A DNA stretch of 38,260 nt from Mesorhizobium sp. (lineage in GTDB: Bacteria > Pseudomonadota > Alphaproteobacteria > Rhizobiales > Rhizobiaceae). Position numbers and translations under genes: made by a program. Positions within the stretch are counted from its first letter, which is position 1. Every line of letters starts with the position of its first letter. Location of the stretch: positions 1 through 38,260 of the forward strand of contig SAPZ01000041.1 in NCBI GenBank assembly GCA_004020875.1. Direction: 5' to 3'. The notes under the pieces were generated by a model, which was given only the letters and a program-made list of their open reading frames with translations, did no database searches and had not been told where the DNA came from. Positions 7,690 through 15,524 of the stretch are shown here, piece after piece.

Positions 7690-7880
7690 CGGTTCTCCTT
7701 GGTCAGCGTCGCGACCACTGCGTCCAGAACCGCCTTGGGACAGGTCTCTCCTTCGCGCAACGCTTCGAACAAAGAGACCACCAAACTCTCCAGCGTTCCG
7801 CCGTGATCGTTTGACAGTTTCGAAGCTGCCTGGGTGAGCGCTTCGAATTCCAAAAGGCTGAGTGGAGAGTTGCAGGTCAT
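7686..7880 (-). CDS. Hypothetical small protein
   Basis: The 64-residue protein is predicted to be mainly alpha-helical (LEFEALTQAASKLS, LESLVVSLFEALREGE, KAVLDAVVATLTKENR), with no signal peptide or membrane segment. I do not recognise the family. GGAGGA precedes the ATG with short spacing. The coding pattern is normal for the region, and the gene is convergent with the DUF768 gene, sharing 4 bases at the stops. It lies among predicted stress genes, but no function can be assigned. Confidence 0.6.
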   Translation of the reverse strand: MTCNSPLSLLEFEALTQAASKLSNDHGGTLESLVVSLFEALREGETCPKAVLDAVVATLTKENR

Positions 7881-8031
7881 GGTTCCTCCGTCGCGAGGCG
7901 GACGCAGCAGGCAACCGGACGCTTGCCGCAGTCGTAGAAGTGCATCGATCCAGCCTCAACCACATTTGTTGCACGCAGCCGTTGGTCCCACCCGCTTGCG
8001 GAGCGGTGGCAAGGCCGGTCCCGCCCCGCAC

Positions 8032-8056
8032 GGAACAAAGGGCGGTCACAGGGGTT
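8032..8056 (+). promoter_or_regulatory. EcfG-type promoter (GGAAC-N16-GGTT)
   Basis: GGAAC at 8032-8036 and GGTT at 8053-8056 with a 16-base spacer, 63 bases before the ATG of the small gene at 8120. This is one base off consensus. It is the only promoter-like signal I see in the gap 7881-8119. Confidence 0.5.
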
Positions 8057-8119
8057 TGGCCCTGCTTCCAACCTGCCCGGAAGCCAGCAGATATCCGACC
8101 AAAGCGGAGTAGGTGCTCA

Positions 8120-8365
8120 ATGACGAAGTCCCGCCAAAACGACGATTCTGCGCAATCGACTCCTAGCAGTGACCGGACCGGCCAGCAAAAAGGGACGGAC
8201 AGGGATTCCCCGCAAGAAGATCCGGTTGAAGGCTCACGCAAGGTTGTCGATCGCGATCTCGCCCGGCAAAAGCCGTCGGCTGGCGCTAATAAAGTGGGGG
8301 CCGAGCAGAGCCTGCGGGACGAAGTCGAGGAAGAGACCGAGCTGCCTCAGAAAGGGTCGGCCTGA
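8120..8365 (+). CDS. Hypothetical small hydrophilic protein
   Basis: The 81-residue, very hydrophilic protein (MTKSRQNDDSAQSTPSS...) is rich in Asp, Glu, Ser, Gln and Lys and is probably disordered. Such proteins are common in rhizobial stress regions, but I cannot name the family. The start at 8120 is the first ATG in the frame; the frame is open upstream, but that part reads like noncoding sequence with many Pro, Arg and Cys. An EcfG-like promoter lies 63 bases upstream. The alpha/beta hydrolase gene follows 57 bases later and could share its transcript. Confidence 0.55.
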   Translation: MTKSRQNDDSAQSTPSSDRTGQQKGTDRDSPQEDPVEGSRKVVDRDLARQKPSAGANKVGAEQSLRDEVEEETELPQKGSA

Positions 8366-8422
8366 TAGCGAACAGGGCGCCACCGCTGCCAAAGCCGCCT
8401 GCTTTCGCCACCCCGCCCAGCC

Positions 8423-9403
8423 ATGACGACAAAGTCCAGGAAGAAGAACCTGCTTCTGTTGCTTGCGACGGCAGCAATTGCCTTTTCCCTATACAATGGT
8501 CTGCTTGCGCGACGGGCGTTGGCCGCACGTCCGCTCGGGCGTTTCATCCATCTCCGGGGAATGAAGCTGCATTTCCTGGAGGCGGGCACCGGGCAACCGG
8601 TTCTGCTCTTGCACGGCAATGGCGCCTCGGCGGAAGACTTCACGACAAGCGGCATCTTCGACAAGGCCGCCGCTAGATATCGTGTACTTGCCTTCGACAG
8701 GCCCGGCTTCGGCATGAGCCCGCGCCCGGCAGGGAGACCTTGGACCGCAGCTGCCCAGGCCGACCTCATCGATGCCGCGGCCATGAAACTCGGCATCGAG
8801 CGCTACATGGTTGTCGGCCATTCCTGGGGAGCAGCCGTGGCGCTCGAAATGGCGCGCCGGCATCCCCGGTCGGTTGCCGGTGTCGTTGTCGTTGCCGGCT
8901 ATCATTACCCGTCGCCGAGGCTGGCTCTTGCCATCTCCGCGCTGCCGGCGGTTCCGCTGCTCGGGACGGTGCTGCGCCACGCCGTGCTGCCGTCGCTGGT
9001 CAGGTTGAACTGGCGATGGGCGATGAAGAAGATTTTTCATCCGGCAACGGTCGCAATGCCCTTCGCGACAGCGACAAGAGAGTTGGCGAGCCGCCCCTCG
9101 CAGTTGCGCTCCATCTCCGCTGAATCCTTCCTGATGCTGGCGTCGGCACTGTTCCCAAATCGCCGATATGCCGACATCCATGTCCCTGTCGGGATAGTTG
9201 CCGGCGCCGGCGATCAGCTGTTCGATGCCAAGGCCGAGGCACTGCGCCTGCAATCCGAGATAAGCCAGGCGCTGGTCGATATCGTGCCGGACGCCGGACA
9301 TATGGTGCATCAAAGCAGGCCTGACGCGGTCCTAGCCATGATCGACAAGGTGGCGGCGCTTGCCGGCGTTGGTAACAGGGCGGAGCCAAGCGGCTCGGTC
9401 TGA
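8423..9403 (+). CDS. Membrane-anchored alpha/beta hydrolase
   Basis: The 326-residue protein has an N-terminal hydrophobic anchor (about residues 9-29, after a basic KSRKK start), so the catalytic domain probably faces the periplasm. The hydrolase core is clear: LLLHGNG for the oxyanion hole, GHSWGA with the nucleophilic Ser (about residue 133), a late Asp in GAGDQLFD and the catalytic His in DAGHMVHQ. The cap region between about residues 155 and 235 is Pro- and Ala-rich. The family includes esterases, epoxide hydrolases and C-C hydrolases; the substrate cannot be read. It sits at the end of a block of stress-type genes. Confidence 0.85.
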   Translation: MTTKSRKKNLLLLLATAAIAFSLYNGLLARRALAARPLGRFIHLRGMKLHFLEAGTGQPVLLLHGNGASAEDFTTSGIFDKAAARYRVLAFDRPGFGMSPRPAGRPWTAAAQADLIDAAAMKLGIERYMVVGHSWGAAVALEMARRHPRSVAGVVVVAGYHYPSPRLALAISALPAVPLLGTVLRHAVLPSLVRLNWRWAMKKIFHPATVAMPFATATRELASRPSQLRSISAESFLMLASALFPNRRYADIHVPVGIVAGAGDQLFDAKAEALRLQSEISQALVDIVPDAGHMVHQSRPDAVLAMIDKVAALAGVGNRAEPSGSV

Positions 9404-9702
9404 TTGAGTCCTTGGTCCACGGAACAATGTTATGGCCGAGGTTCGGCTGGCTCCAAACGGAGAACCAGCCATGTATTCTATCGACAAGAAATTGCAGTTT
9501 CCGTTCAGCCGAGCCCTGTCTACGCGAGCCCTGCAGCAGGCGATCGGCGGCGTCGCATGTCTATGCCAGCGGCAAAATTTGCAAAGCTGGGCAGGGCATG
9601 GAAACGGGCCAGCCGCGATGCCGCAAATCCCGAACACGGAGGAACTTTCCCGTGCCTGCGGCTTTATCCCCCGTGATTTCAAGCGATTGCAAAGAGGGGA
9701 AG
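9404..9702 (+). other. Gene-free stretch with a weak EcfG-like site
   Basis: About 300 bases without a convincing gene. Overlapping frames are open but have no ribosome binding site, and their residue composition is Cys-, Arg- and Pro-rich like noncoding GC-rich DNA. A weak EcfG-like pair is present, GGAAC at 9641-9645 and CTTT at 9662-9665 (16-base spacer), 37 bases before the lipoprotein ATG. It could drive the lipoprotein/Nramp operon. Confidence 0.4.
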
Positions 9703-10137
9703 ATGTTGCCCACCGTTGCCCCGCCGAGCCGGGCCTTCCTGCCCCTGCTGGCGCTGGCGCTCGCCTCCTGCTCCTCGTCTGAAACCGTGGACGAGCAGTC
9801 GAAGCTTGCAGCCTCGACGGCCCAGGCGGCGGTTCTGGTGAGCGATGCCTGGCTCTCCGGCGCCGCGCCGTCCCGCTATGCATCCTCTGCCCTGCAATCC
9901 TTTGCCGAGACACTCGCCGACGCCAGCCGGCAAGTTGGATCCGCAGCTACGGGGGAACCCACAAAGCGAGATACGCTGGCAGCGGCTGTCAGCCGATTGT
10001 CGAACGCGGCAAAGCGAGCCGAGGGCGCGGTCGACGCCGAACAGCATGCACAGGCCGGCGAGGCGCAAAAGGAGCTTCGCGCCGCGCAGGACGATCTCGC
10101 CGCCGCCTATCGACAATATTTCTCGCCTGACCGATGA
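9703..10137 (+). CDS. Small lipoprotein, probable partner of the Nramp-like transporter
   Basis: The 144-residue protein has a lipoprotein signal peptide (hydrophobic FLPLLALALA, then the lipobox ASC), so the mature protein should be lipid-anchored. The rest is Ala-, Gln- and Ser-rich and predicted to be helical (AAAVSRLSNAAKRAEGAV, AQKELRAAQDDLAAAYRQY), possibly coiled. The chosen ATG is preceded by AGAGGGG. An upstream open frame would bury the signal peptide and is rejected. The stop overlaps the transporter start as ATGA, which implies a functional link. I do not recognise a family. Confidence 0.75.
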   Translation: MLPTVAPPSRAFLPLLALALASCSSSETVDEQSKLAASTAQAAVLVSDAWLSGAAPSRYASSALQSFAETLADASRQVGSAATGEPTKRDTLAAAVSRLSNAAKRAEGAVDAEQHAQAGEAQKELRAAQDDLAAAYRQYFSPDR

Positions 10138-11354
10138 AGAAGCTGCTGGAGATCTCGCTCGGCGTCGTCACCAGCGTCGGCGGCTTCCTGGAGGTCGGGT
10201 CGATGGCGACGGCGGCACAGGCCGGCGCGCTGTTCGGTTTCCAACTCATCTGGGCGGTCGTGCTCGGCACCATCTGCATCATCTTCCTGGTCGAGATGGC
10301 TGGCCGCTTCGCTGCGGTCAGCCATCACACCATCACTGACGGCATCCGTGAACGGTTCGGCTTCAACGCGTTCATCTGGCCGCTGCTTGCGACCCTGCTG
10401 GTCAACTTCCTGGTGCTTTCCGCCGAGATCGGCGGTGTTGCCATTGCCGCGGAGCTTGCCACGGGGATCAGCTTCCAGTGGTGGGCCTTGCCAGTCGCCT
10501 TTCTGGCGTGGCTGCTGTTGTGGAAAGGCACGTTCGGCCTCATCGAGAAAGGGGTATCGACGCTTGGCCTCATCACCCTCTGCTTCGTCGTCGCGGCCGT
10601 AATGCTTCGGCCTGAATGGAAAGAGGTGGCTGTCGGCGCCGTGCCCAGTCTGCCGCACCACGACACTGCAAAATACTGGTTCATGGCCGTCAGCATTCTC
10701 GGCGCCTCGATCTCGCCTTTCCTTTTCATGTTCTATTCCTCGGGCGCGATCGAGGATCAGTGGGACAAGAGCTATCTCGGCACCAATCGGGCGATCGCCG
10801 GTCTCGGCATGAGTTTCGGTGGGACCATTTCCGTGGGCGTTCTGATAGTGGCCGCGCTCGTCCTTGGCGCTCATGGCGTTACCGAAGTGGACGACTACAA
10901 CCAGCTGCCATTGATGCTGATCCCGATATTCGGCTTCTGGGGCTTTATCCTTTTCGTTGCTTCGCTGGCCATCGCCTGCTTCGGCGCCACGCTCGAAGTG
11001 GCCTTGCAGCAGGCCTATCTCGTCGCACAAGGGTTCGGCTGGAACTGGGGCGAGGATCTCAAGCCCCGCGACGATCCCGGTTTCAGCCTGGTTTACACCC
11101 TGACGCTCTTCCTTGCCGCCGTTCCGATAGCGCTCGGTCTCGACCCGTTGAAGCTCACCATCTTCTCGATGGCGCTGACCGCGGCGAGCCTGCCGCTGAC
11201 GGTCGTGCCCTTCCTTTTCCTGCTGAATGACGACCGCTATGTCGGCGAGAACCGCAACGGCTTGGTTTCCAACGCGGCTGTGATCTTCGTCATCGCGGTC
11301 GGCTTCGTGTTGGCAGTGGTGACTATTCCGCTTCAGATATTCGGAGGCACATGA
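10134..11354 (+). CDS. Nramp-like membrane transporter with altered metal site
   Basis: The 406-residue polytopic protein (about 11 membrane helices) has the Nramp fold pattern. Helix 1 reads GFLEVGSMATAAQAG where typical Nramp proteins have a DPGN motif followed by a similar A-T-x-x-Q-A-G run. Helix 6 reads ILGASISPFLFMFYSS where the family normally has a Met-Pro-His. The metal-binding Asp, Asn and Met are thus replaced by Glu20, Ser23 and Ser194. Such changes occur in Nramp-related proteins that do not carry Mn or Fe; Mg2+ or another substrate is possible, but that is inference. The gene overlaps the lipoprotein upstream and a PRC-barrel-like gene downstream, forming a tight four-gene unit. 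Confidence 0.8.
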   Translation: MKKLLEISLGVVTSVGGFLEVGSMATAAQAGALFGFQLIWAVVLGTICIIFLVEMAGRFAAVSHHTITDGIRERFGFNAFIWPLLATLLVNFLVLSAEIGGVAIAAELATGISFQWWALPVAFLAWLLLWKGTFGLIEKGVSTLGLITLCFVVAAVMLRPEWKEVAVGAVPSLPHHDTAKYWFMAVSILGASISPFLFMFYSSGAIEDQWDKSYLGTNRAIAGLGMSFGGTISVGVLIVAALVLGAHGVTEVDDYNQLPLMLIPIFGFWGFILFVASLAIACFGATLEVALQQAYLVAQGFGWNWGEDLKPRDDPGFSLVYTLTLFLAAVPIALGLDPLKLTIFSMALTAASLPLTVVPFLFLLNDDRYVGENRNGLVSNAAVIFVIAVGFVLAVVTIPLQIFGGT

Positions 11355-11713
11355 TGCAGTTGCTGCGCGATATACTGGACAAGCAGGTCGTCGATCGCGA
11401 GCAGGTCAAGATCGGCAAGGTGGATAGCCTTGTCGCCGAGCTGAGGCCGGGCAAGCCGCCCAGGGTCATTGCCATTGAACTCGGCTCGATCGCGCTGGCG
11501 CGACGGCTTGGCTCGGCGCCCGCAAGATGGACCGCGAAGCTCGCGGCAAGGCTGAGCGGCAAACAGCAGGCACGGCCCCACCGGATCGCCTGGAACAAAG
11601 TGCGCGACATCGGGGTCGACGTAGAATTCGACATCAACGTCCGCCGCACCAGGATCTTCGCCTGGCAGGACTGGCTGAACGAACATGTTATCGGCCGAAT
11701 CCCCGGAGCCTGA
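11351..11713 (+). CDS. PRC-barrel-like protein 1, Nramp operon
   Basis: The 120-residue cytoplasmic protein begins MMQLLRDILDKQVVDREQ and continues KIGKVDSLVAELRPG, the layout of a PRC-barrel beta domain. A second half (HRIAWNKVRDIGVDVEFDIN) again looks like barrel strands. No signal peptide or membrane segment is seen. The start overlaps the transporter stop (ATGA; the next ATG 3 bases on is equally possible). PRC-barrel domains occur next to Mg2+ and other ion transporters and may sense ligand or bind the transporter; the role here is inferred from position only. Confidence 0.7.
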   Translation: MMQLLRDILDKQVVDREQVKIGKVDSLVAELRPGKPPRVIAIELGSIALARRLGSAPARWTAKLAARLSGKQQARPHRIAWNKVRDIGVDVEFDINVRRTRIFAWQDWLNEHVIGRIPGA

Positions 11714-11715
11714 GG

Positions 11716-12045
11716 ATGGCGACTGTGCACCTCGATCACCTTGCCGGCAGGCGCGTCTTCTCCGAGCAGGGCAGGAGCATCGGCTATATCGAGGAGATCA
11801 TCGCCGAGCGGGACGGCAGCGATCTTGTCGTCACCGAATTCCATGTCGGGATATTCGCCGCGTTCGAGCGGTTGTCCGCTTCGACCATCGGAGCTGCGCT
11901 GCTCGACTTCTTCGCGTTGCGGCGGCGTGAAGGCCTTTATCGCATTCCCTGGGACAAGCTCGATATTTCCAATCCGGCGCGCCCCAGCCTCCTCTGCCCC
12001 GACGAGGAACTTGCGGCTTTCAAGGCGCAGCCCGAGGACAAATGA
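11716..12045 (+). CDS. PRC-barrel-like protein 2, Nramp operon
   Basis: The 109-residue soluble protein follows 2 bases after the previous stop. It begins MATVHLDHLAGRRVFSEQGR and continues SIGYIEEIIAERDGSDLVV, again resembling a PRC-barrel module, and ends RIPWDKLDISNPARPSL. The shared pattern of an Ile-[Ala/Pro]-Trp-[Asn/Asp]-Lys strand with the preceding protein (IAWNKV and IPWDKL) suggests that the two are diverged paralogues. They may form a heterodimer under the transporter. No catalytic residues are evident. Confidence 0.65.
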   Translation: MATVHLDHLAGRRVFSEQGRSIGYIEEIIAERDGSDLVVTEFHVGIFAAFERLSASTIGAALLDFFALRRREGLYRIPWDKLDISNPARPSLLCPDEELAAFKAQPEDK

Positions 12046-12073
12046 CAATTCGCTAAAAAGCTGCTCATGCGGT

Positions 12074-12098
12074 GGAACATTGCAGTCGGCGCGAAGTT
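12074..12098 (+). promoter_or_regulatory. EcfG-type promoter (GGAAC-N16-AGTT)
   Basis: GGAAC at 12074-12078 and AGTT at 12095-12098 with a 16-base spacer, one base off consensus. It lies in the 78-base gap before the 24-codon membrane peptide and would drive that gene and the three envelope-stress genes behind it. Confidence 0.55.
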
Positions 12099-12123
12099 GG
12101 ACTTGCATGGAGGAGGCTGCGCC

Positions 12124-12198
12124 ATGAACAGTGTCATCTATCTCATAGGTCTGATCGTCGTTGTCCTCGCGGTGCTTTCCTTTCTCGGTTTTCACTAG
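12124..12198 (+). CDS. 24-residue single-pass membrane peptide
   Basis: The short gene encodes MNSVIYLIGLIVVVLAVLSF followed by LGFH, almost entirely one transmembrane helix. Support comes from a very strong Shine-Dalgarno (GGAGGAGG, about 6 bases before the ATG), the EcfG-like promoter just upstream and the next gene starting 8 bases after the stop with its own AGGAGG. Similar tiny hydrophobic proteins occur in alphaproteobacterial stress loci, but their function is unknown. Confidence 0.65.
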   Translation: MNSVIYLIGLIVVVLAVLSFLGFH

Positions 12199-12206
12199 GA
12201 GGCACC

Positions 12207-12821
12207 ATGCAGCGCGAGAACGATCGGGGCCGCGAGCCCGCCGACTTTGCCAGGGCAAAGGACGAAGTTTCCGACAGGATCCAGGAAGAAACGCAAAGCG
12301 CCGGCGAAGCGCTCCACGATGCGCGCGATGAGGTTGCTCACAGAGCCGGAGCGTACGCAGGCGAAGCCCACCAGGCCGTCGCGAAAAAAGCCGAGCAGAC
12401 GCAGCGCGACATTGGGTCGAGCCTGTCCGCTTTCGGCGGCGCGCTGCGCGCCGCGAGCGATCACCTTGCCGGCAGCGACCAGAGCGCGGCCTCGAAATTC
12501 ATGCAGGAAGCCGCGAGCGGACTGGAACGGCTGTCCTCCTCGTTGAAGGAGAAGCCGTTCGGACAGGTGCTCGAAGATGTTCAGTCCTTTGGCCGCCAGA
12601 ATCCTGAAGCGCTTCTTGCCGGCTCGGTTCTGGCGGGACTGGCGCTTGGCCGCTTCATGAAGGCTTCGCCGCCCGGCACACGCCGCCCGACGCAGGACGC
12701 GGCCACGTCTCAATATCCCAGCCAAACTGGCACGGGAACGGGCGCCGGCCGGGATCAATCTCCAGCCAACTGGGGTTCCGACGGCGGCATACCGGGGAAG
12801 GCAGCGGAGCTGAAGAAATGA
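12207..12821 (+). CDS. Hypothetical helical stress/envelope protein
   Basis: The 204-residue protein has an N-terminal two-thirds of amphipathic, Ala/Glu/Gln-rich helix (AKDEVSDRIQEETQSAGEAL, AGAYAGEAHQAVAKKAEQTQ), resembling LEA-like or apolipoprotein-like proteins. A short hydrophobic segment follows (EALLAGSVLAGLALGRFM, about residues 138-155), then a Gly/Ser/Thr/Pro-rich disordered tail. This arrangement fits a membrane-associated stress protein. The start has AGGAGG 6 bases upstream, and the stop overlaps the holin-X gene. I do not recognise a named family. Confidence 0.7.
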   Translation: MQRENDRGREPADFARAKDEVSDRIQEETQSAGEALHDARDEVAHRAGAYAGEAHQAVAKKAEQTQRDIGSSLSAFGGALRAASDHLAGSDQSAASKFMQEAASGLERLSSSLKEKPFGQVLEDVQSFGRQNPEALLAGSVLAGLALGRFMKASPPGTRRPTQDAATSQYPSQTGTGTGAGRDQSPANWGSDGGIPGKAAELKK

Positions 12822-13210
12822 ACACTCAGAATAATCCAAGTCTCGGCACATTGGTCGCCGATCTGGCGCAACAGGTGAGCAGGCTCGTGCAAACGGAGGC
12901 CAGGCTCCTAAGGGCGGAAATCTCGGAGAACGCAACCAAAGCCGGAGCAGGCGCTGTAGAGGTGCTGGGCGGCGCGATATGCCTGCTCGCGGCGCTTTTG
13001 GTTTTGTTGCAGGCGCTCGTCATCGCCTTGGCCCGCCTTGGTCTTGGCGCCGGGTGGTCCGCCTTGCTTGTCGGCGTGGTGGTTGCCGTGTTGGGCGTCA
13101 TCCTGCTGCGGACGGGCATGGCAAGCATGGCGCCCTCCGAACTCGCGCCGGACCGTACACAAGAACAGCTCAAGCGTGACGTGAACGCGATCAAGGAACA
13201 AGCGAGATGA
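12818..13210 (+). CDS. Holin-X/DUF1469-type membrane protein
   Basis: The 130-residue protein has the family layout: an amphipathic N-terminal helix LVADLAQQVSRLVQTEARLL RAEI, two membrane helices (about residues 47-70 and 76-95) joined by a short turn, and a charged tail ending QLKRDVNAIKEQAR. The family is annotated as phage-holin-like (PF07332), but in alphaproteobacteria it is chromosomal and usually stands next to DUF3618 genes, as here. A lytic role is therefore unlikely, and envelope stress is the better guess. It overlaps its neighbours by 4 bases on both sides. Confidence 0.8.
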   Translation: MNTQNNPSLGTLVADLAQQVSRLVQTEARLLRAEISENATKAGAGAVEVLGGAICLLAALLVLLQALVIALARLGLGAGWSALLVGVVVAVLGVILLRTGMASMAPSELAPDRTQEQLKRDVNAIKEQAR

Positions 13211-14070
13211 CCGAGAAATCCGCAGCCGAGCTCGAACGCGAGGCGGAAGCCACGCGCGCAAGGGTGGTGGCGACCGCCGACTCCATTCGCGATAAGATGA
13301 CCCCCGGCCAGCTCTTCGATGAGTTCACTGGGCTTTTCAGGAATGGCACGGGCTCCGACATGCTCCACAACCTGAAGGTCCAGATGCGGGACAATCCGTT
13401 GCCCCTGACCGTGATCGGCGCGGGTCTGGCCTGGCTGATGTTGGGCAGCGGCGCTTCGCCCGCGTCGGCTGGTGCCGATGGTGCGACGCGGCGCGGTCCC
13501 GGGCTTGATCATGGAGCTTTCGGCGCGGGAATGAGTTCGACGGCCTCGGATGCGGCCGACTCTGTTGCCGAAGCCGCCAGCGGAGCGGCCGCAACTGTTT
13601 CGGGAATGGCAAGCGAAGCAGCCGGCACAGTGTCGGGCATGGCGAGCAGCGCGGCGGACACGCTCGCAAGCTCGGCGGCAGCTACGGCCGACATGGCGAC
13701 GAGCGCCGGCCGGTCCGCGCACAATCTGCTTCAGGACCAGCCTCTCGCCGCGGCCGCCGTCGGCCTCGCCATCGGAGCTGCTATCGGCGCCATGCTGCCC
13801 CACACGGACGTCGAGGATGAGCGATTGGGTGGCTATCGCGAGAAACTTCGTGAAAGTGCCCAAGAGACTTTGAAAGAAGGCCTCGACGCCGCAAAGCAAG
13901 TCGCGGCCGAGGCCTACCAGACGGCGAGCGACGAAGCCGGGCGGCAGTCGTCAAGCGAGGGGACGCTGGCGGACAAGGTGAGCGGAGTCATCAGCGCCGT
14001 GGCCAACCAGACCGACGCGTCCGTGCGGCAGAGGCTTTCCGATTCCGATACATCCTCCCGGAAAAGGTAG
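13207..14070 (+). CDS. DUF3618 domain protein with Ala/Ser-rich repeats
   Basis: The 287-residue protein starts with a clear DUF3618 motif (EREAEATRARVVATADSIRD KMTPGQLFDEF). A hydrophobic segment follows (DNPLPLTVIGAGLAWLMLGS), and a long Ala/Ser/Met-rich stretch contains an approximate repeat of the form GMASEAAGTVSGMASSAADT between residues about 105 and 170. A second hydrophobic helix (PLAAAAVGLAIGAAIGAMLP) and a helical tail complete it. It resembles the YqjD/ElaB kind of small membrane-anchored helix proteins. It is the last gene of the operon; a hairpin lies downstream. Confidence 0.8.
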   Translation: MTEKSAAELEREAEATRARVVATADSIRDKMTPGQLFDEFTGLFRNGTGSDMLHNLKVQMRDNPLPLTVIGAGLAWLMLGSGASPASAGADGATRRGPGLDHGAFGAGMSSTASDAADSVAEAASGAAATVSGMASEAAGTVSGMASSAADTLASSAAATADMATSAGRSAHNLLQDQPLAAAAVGLAIGAAIGAMLPHTDVEDERLGGYREKLRESAQETLKEGLDAAKQVAAEAYQTASDEAGRQSSSEGTLADKVSGVISAVANQTDASVRQRLSDSDTSSRKR

Positions 14071-14101
14071 CCGGTTTCCAAACGTGCAAGGACGATGCGC
14101 G

Positions 14102-14138
14102 CTCCCAAGCTTCGGTGGCGTAATAGCTTACTTGGGAG
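14102..14138 (+). terminator. Candidate hairpin terminator after the DUF3618 operon
   Basis: CTCCCAAG (14102-14109) and CTTGGGAG (14131-14138) form a perfect 8-base stem, with AAGCT and AGCTT extending it inside. It starts 31 bases after the DUF3618 stop. There is no T-run, so termination efficiency is uncertain. The rest of the 233-base gap holds a weak EcfG-like pair (GGAAC 14253-14257, CATT 14274-14277) before the next gene. Confidence 0.4.
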
Positions 14139-14303
14139 GTAACCTGCGGGCAGGACAATCGAGAATGCCCCAGCTAGAGGTCCGGTCGGTTCTCCTCTGC
14201 CATTCAACGGCTGGAGCCTGCCCCGATTGCCGGACCTTAGGTCAGTCAACCGGGAACATTTCTCGTTCAAAAACATTAGGGTCGCTCGATCCGTGGAGCG
14301 CCC

Positions 14304-15524
14304 GTGCCGACTTCAAGAATCCAACATGTCCTGCCCGGCCCGAGCCGGATCAGGCTGGCGCTAGCGTTTGTCATGCTCCTCGCCGGCGCCGTCCATGGGC
14401 TTGCCGGGCAACAGACAATGGTCATCGGCTATCTCGGAGAACAGCGCAAGCCGCCCCCACCTCTCGGGCCATTGGATGAGGTCGTCATCGACGACGGCCT
14501 GCAAGGCGCCCGGCTCGGCATAGCCGACGATGACACAACCGGGCGCTTCCTCGGTCAGAATTTCCGGCTGCAACAAGTCATCCTGGCACCCGGCGAGACC
14601 CCGGCCGAAGCGGTGAGGCAGTTCGCAACCGCCGGCATCAGCTTCGTCGTTGCCGATCTAGACGCTGCGCAATTGCTGCAGGCGAGCGCAGCGCCTGGTG
14701 CGGAGCGCATGACGCTGTTCAACAGCCGCGACCCTGATGACAGCCTGCGTCAGGAGGGCTGCCGAAGAAACGTTCTGCACACGATTCCCAGCCGCGCTAT
14801 GCTGGCCGACGCCCTGGCGCAATACCTCGTCTGGAAAGGCTGGCAGCATTGGTTCCTGCTGACTGGTCCGCATCCCGGCGACCAGGCTATGGCGTCGGCC
14901 TTTCGGCGGGCAGCGACGCGTTTCGGGGCGCGGATCACCGTCGATAAGCCTTGGACCTTCCGGCCCGCCAACGGCCGCGCAGACACCGGACATGTCACGC
15001 TCCAGACCGAGATCCCTGCCGCAACGCAGGTCGGCGACTACGATGTTCTGGTCGTTGCCGATGAAGTCGACGAATTCGGCGCCTATCTCTCGGGGCGTAC
15101 CGCCTTGCCGAGGACGGTGGCTGGGACGCAAGGGCTGGTCGCGACCGGCTGGAGCGCGGTCGACGAAGAATGGGGTGCCACGCAACTCCAGGACCGCTTT
15201 CGCAAGCAGGCCGGACGCTGGATGCTGCCCAGCGACTACGCCGCCTGGCTGGCGGTCAAGAGCGTCGGCGAGGCGGCAACACGGCTGCACAGCCTCGATC
15301 CGGCCGCGATAGCAAAGTACTTGCGCAGCGATGATTTCCTGCTCGCCGGCTTCAAGGGGCAAGGGCTAAGTTTCCGCCCCTGGGACGGGCAGATGCGCCA
15401 GCCCATTCTGATCGCGGGCCCCCGGCTGCTCGTTTCCAGTTCGCCGCAACCGGGTTTTCTGCATCAGCGCACGCCGCTCGACACTCTAGGCATCGACCTG
15501 GAGGAAAGCACATGCAAACTCTGA
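14304..15524 (+). CDS. Periplasmic binding protein of the PQQ-alcohol-oxidation ABC system
   Basis: The 406-residue protein has an N-terminal signal peptide (RIRLALAFVMLLAGAVHGLAG) and the two-lobed fold of branched-chain amino-acid binding proteins. Its sequence and neighbours match the family described as the substrate-binding protein of PQQ-dependent alcohol dehydrogenase systems (TIGR03863 type). Segments such as VIGYLGEQRKPPPPLGPLDE, TLFNSRDPDDSLRQEGCRR and WFLLTGPHPGDQAMASAFRR are typical. The GTG start at 14304 is chosen because the signal peptide needs its basic region. It overlaps the next gene by 13 bases. The ligand is unknown; family genes are linked with alcohol and phenylethanol oxidation. 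Confidence 0.85.
   Translation: MPTSRIQHVLPGPSRIRLALAFVMLLAGAVHGLAGQQTMVIGYLGEQRKPPPPLGPLDEVVIDDGLQGARLGIADDDTTGRFLGQNFRLQQVILAPGETPAEAVRQFATAGISFVVADLDAAQLLQASAAPGAERMTLFNSRDPDDSLRQEGCRRNVLHTIPSRAMLADALAQYLVWKGWQHWFLLTGPHPGDQAMASAFRRAATRFGARITVDKPWTFRPANGRADTGHVTLQTEIPAATQVGDYDVLVVADEVDEFGAYLSGRTALPRTVAGTQGLVATGWSAVDEEWGATQLQDRFRKQAGRWMLPSDYAAWLAVKSVGEAATRLHSLDPAAIAKYLRSDDFLLAGFKGQGLSFRPWDGQMRQPILIAGPRLLVSSSPQPGFLHQRTPLDTLGIDLEESTCKL

Noticed and set aside
9432..9782. Open frame of 116 codons before the lipoprotein
   Set aside because: No ribosome site, noncoding-like composition, and it runs out of frame through the lipoprotein signal region.
10107..11030. Long minus-strand open frame opposite the Nramp-like gene
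   Set aside because: Charged, low-complexity translation with no motif; a shadow of the transporter gene.
12818..13210. Phage holin and hence a prophage remnant
   Set aside because: The family name suggests a phage, but no other phage gene is present and the DUF3618 partner points to a chromosomal envelope operon.
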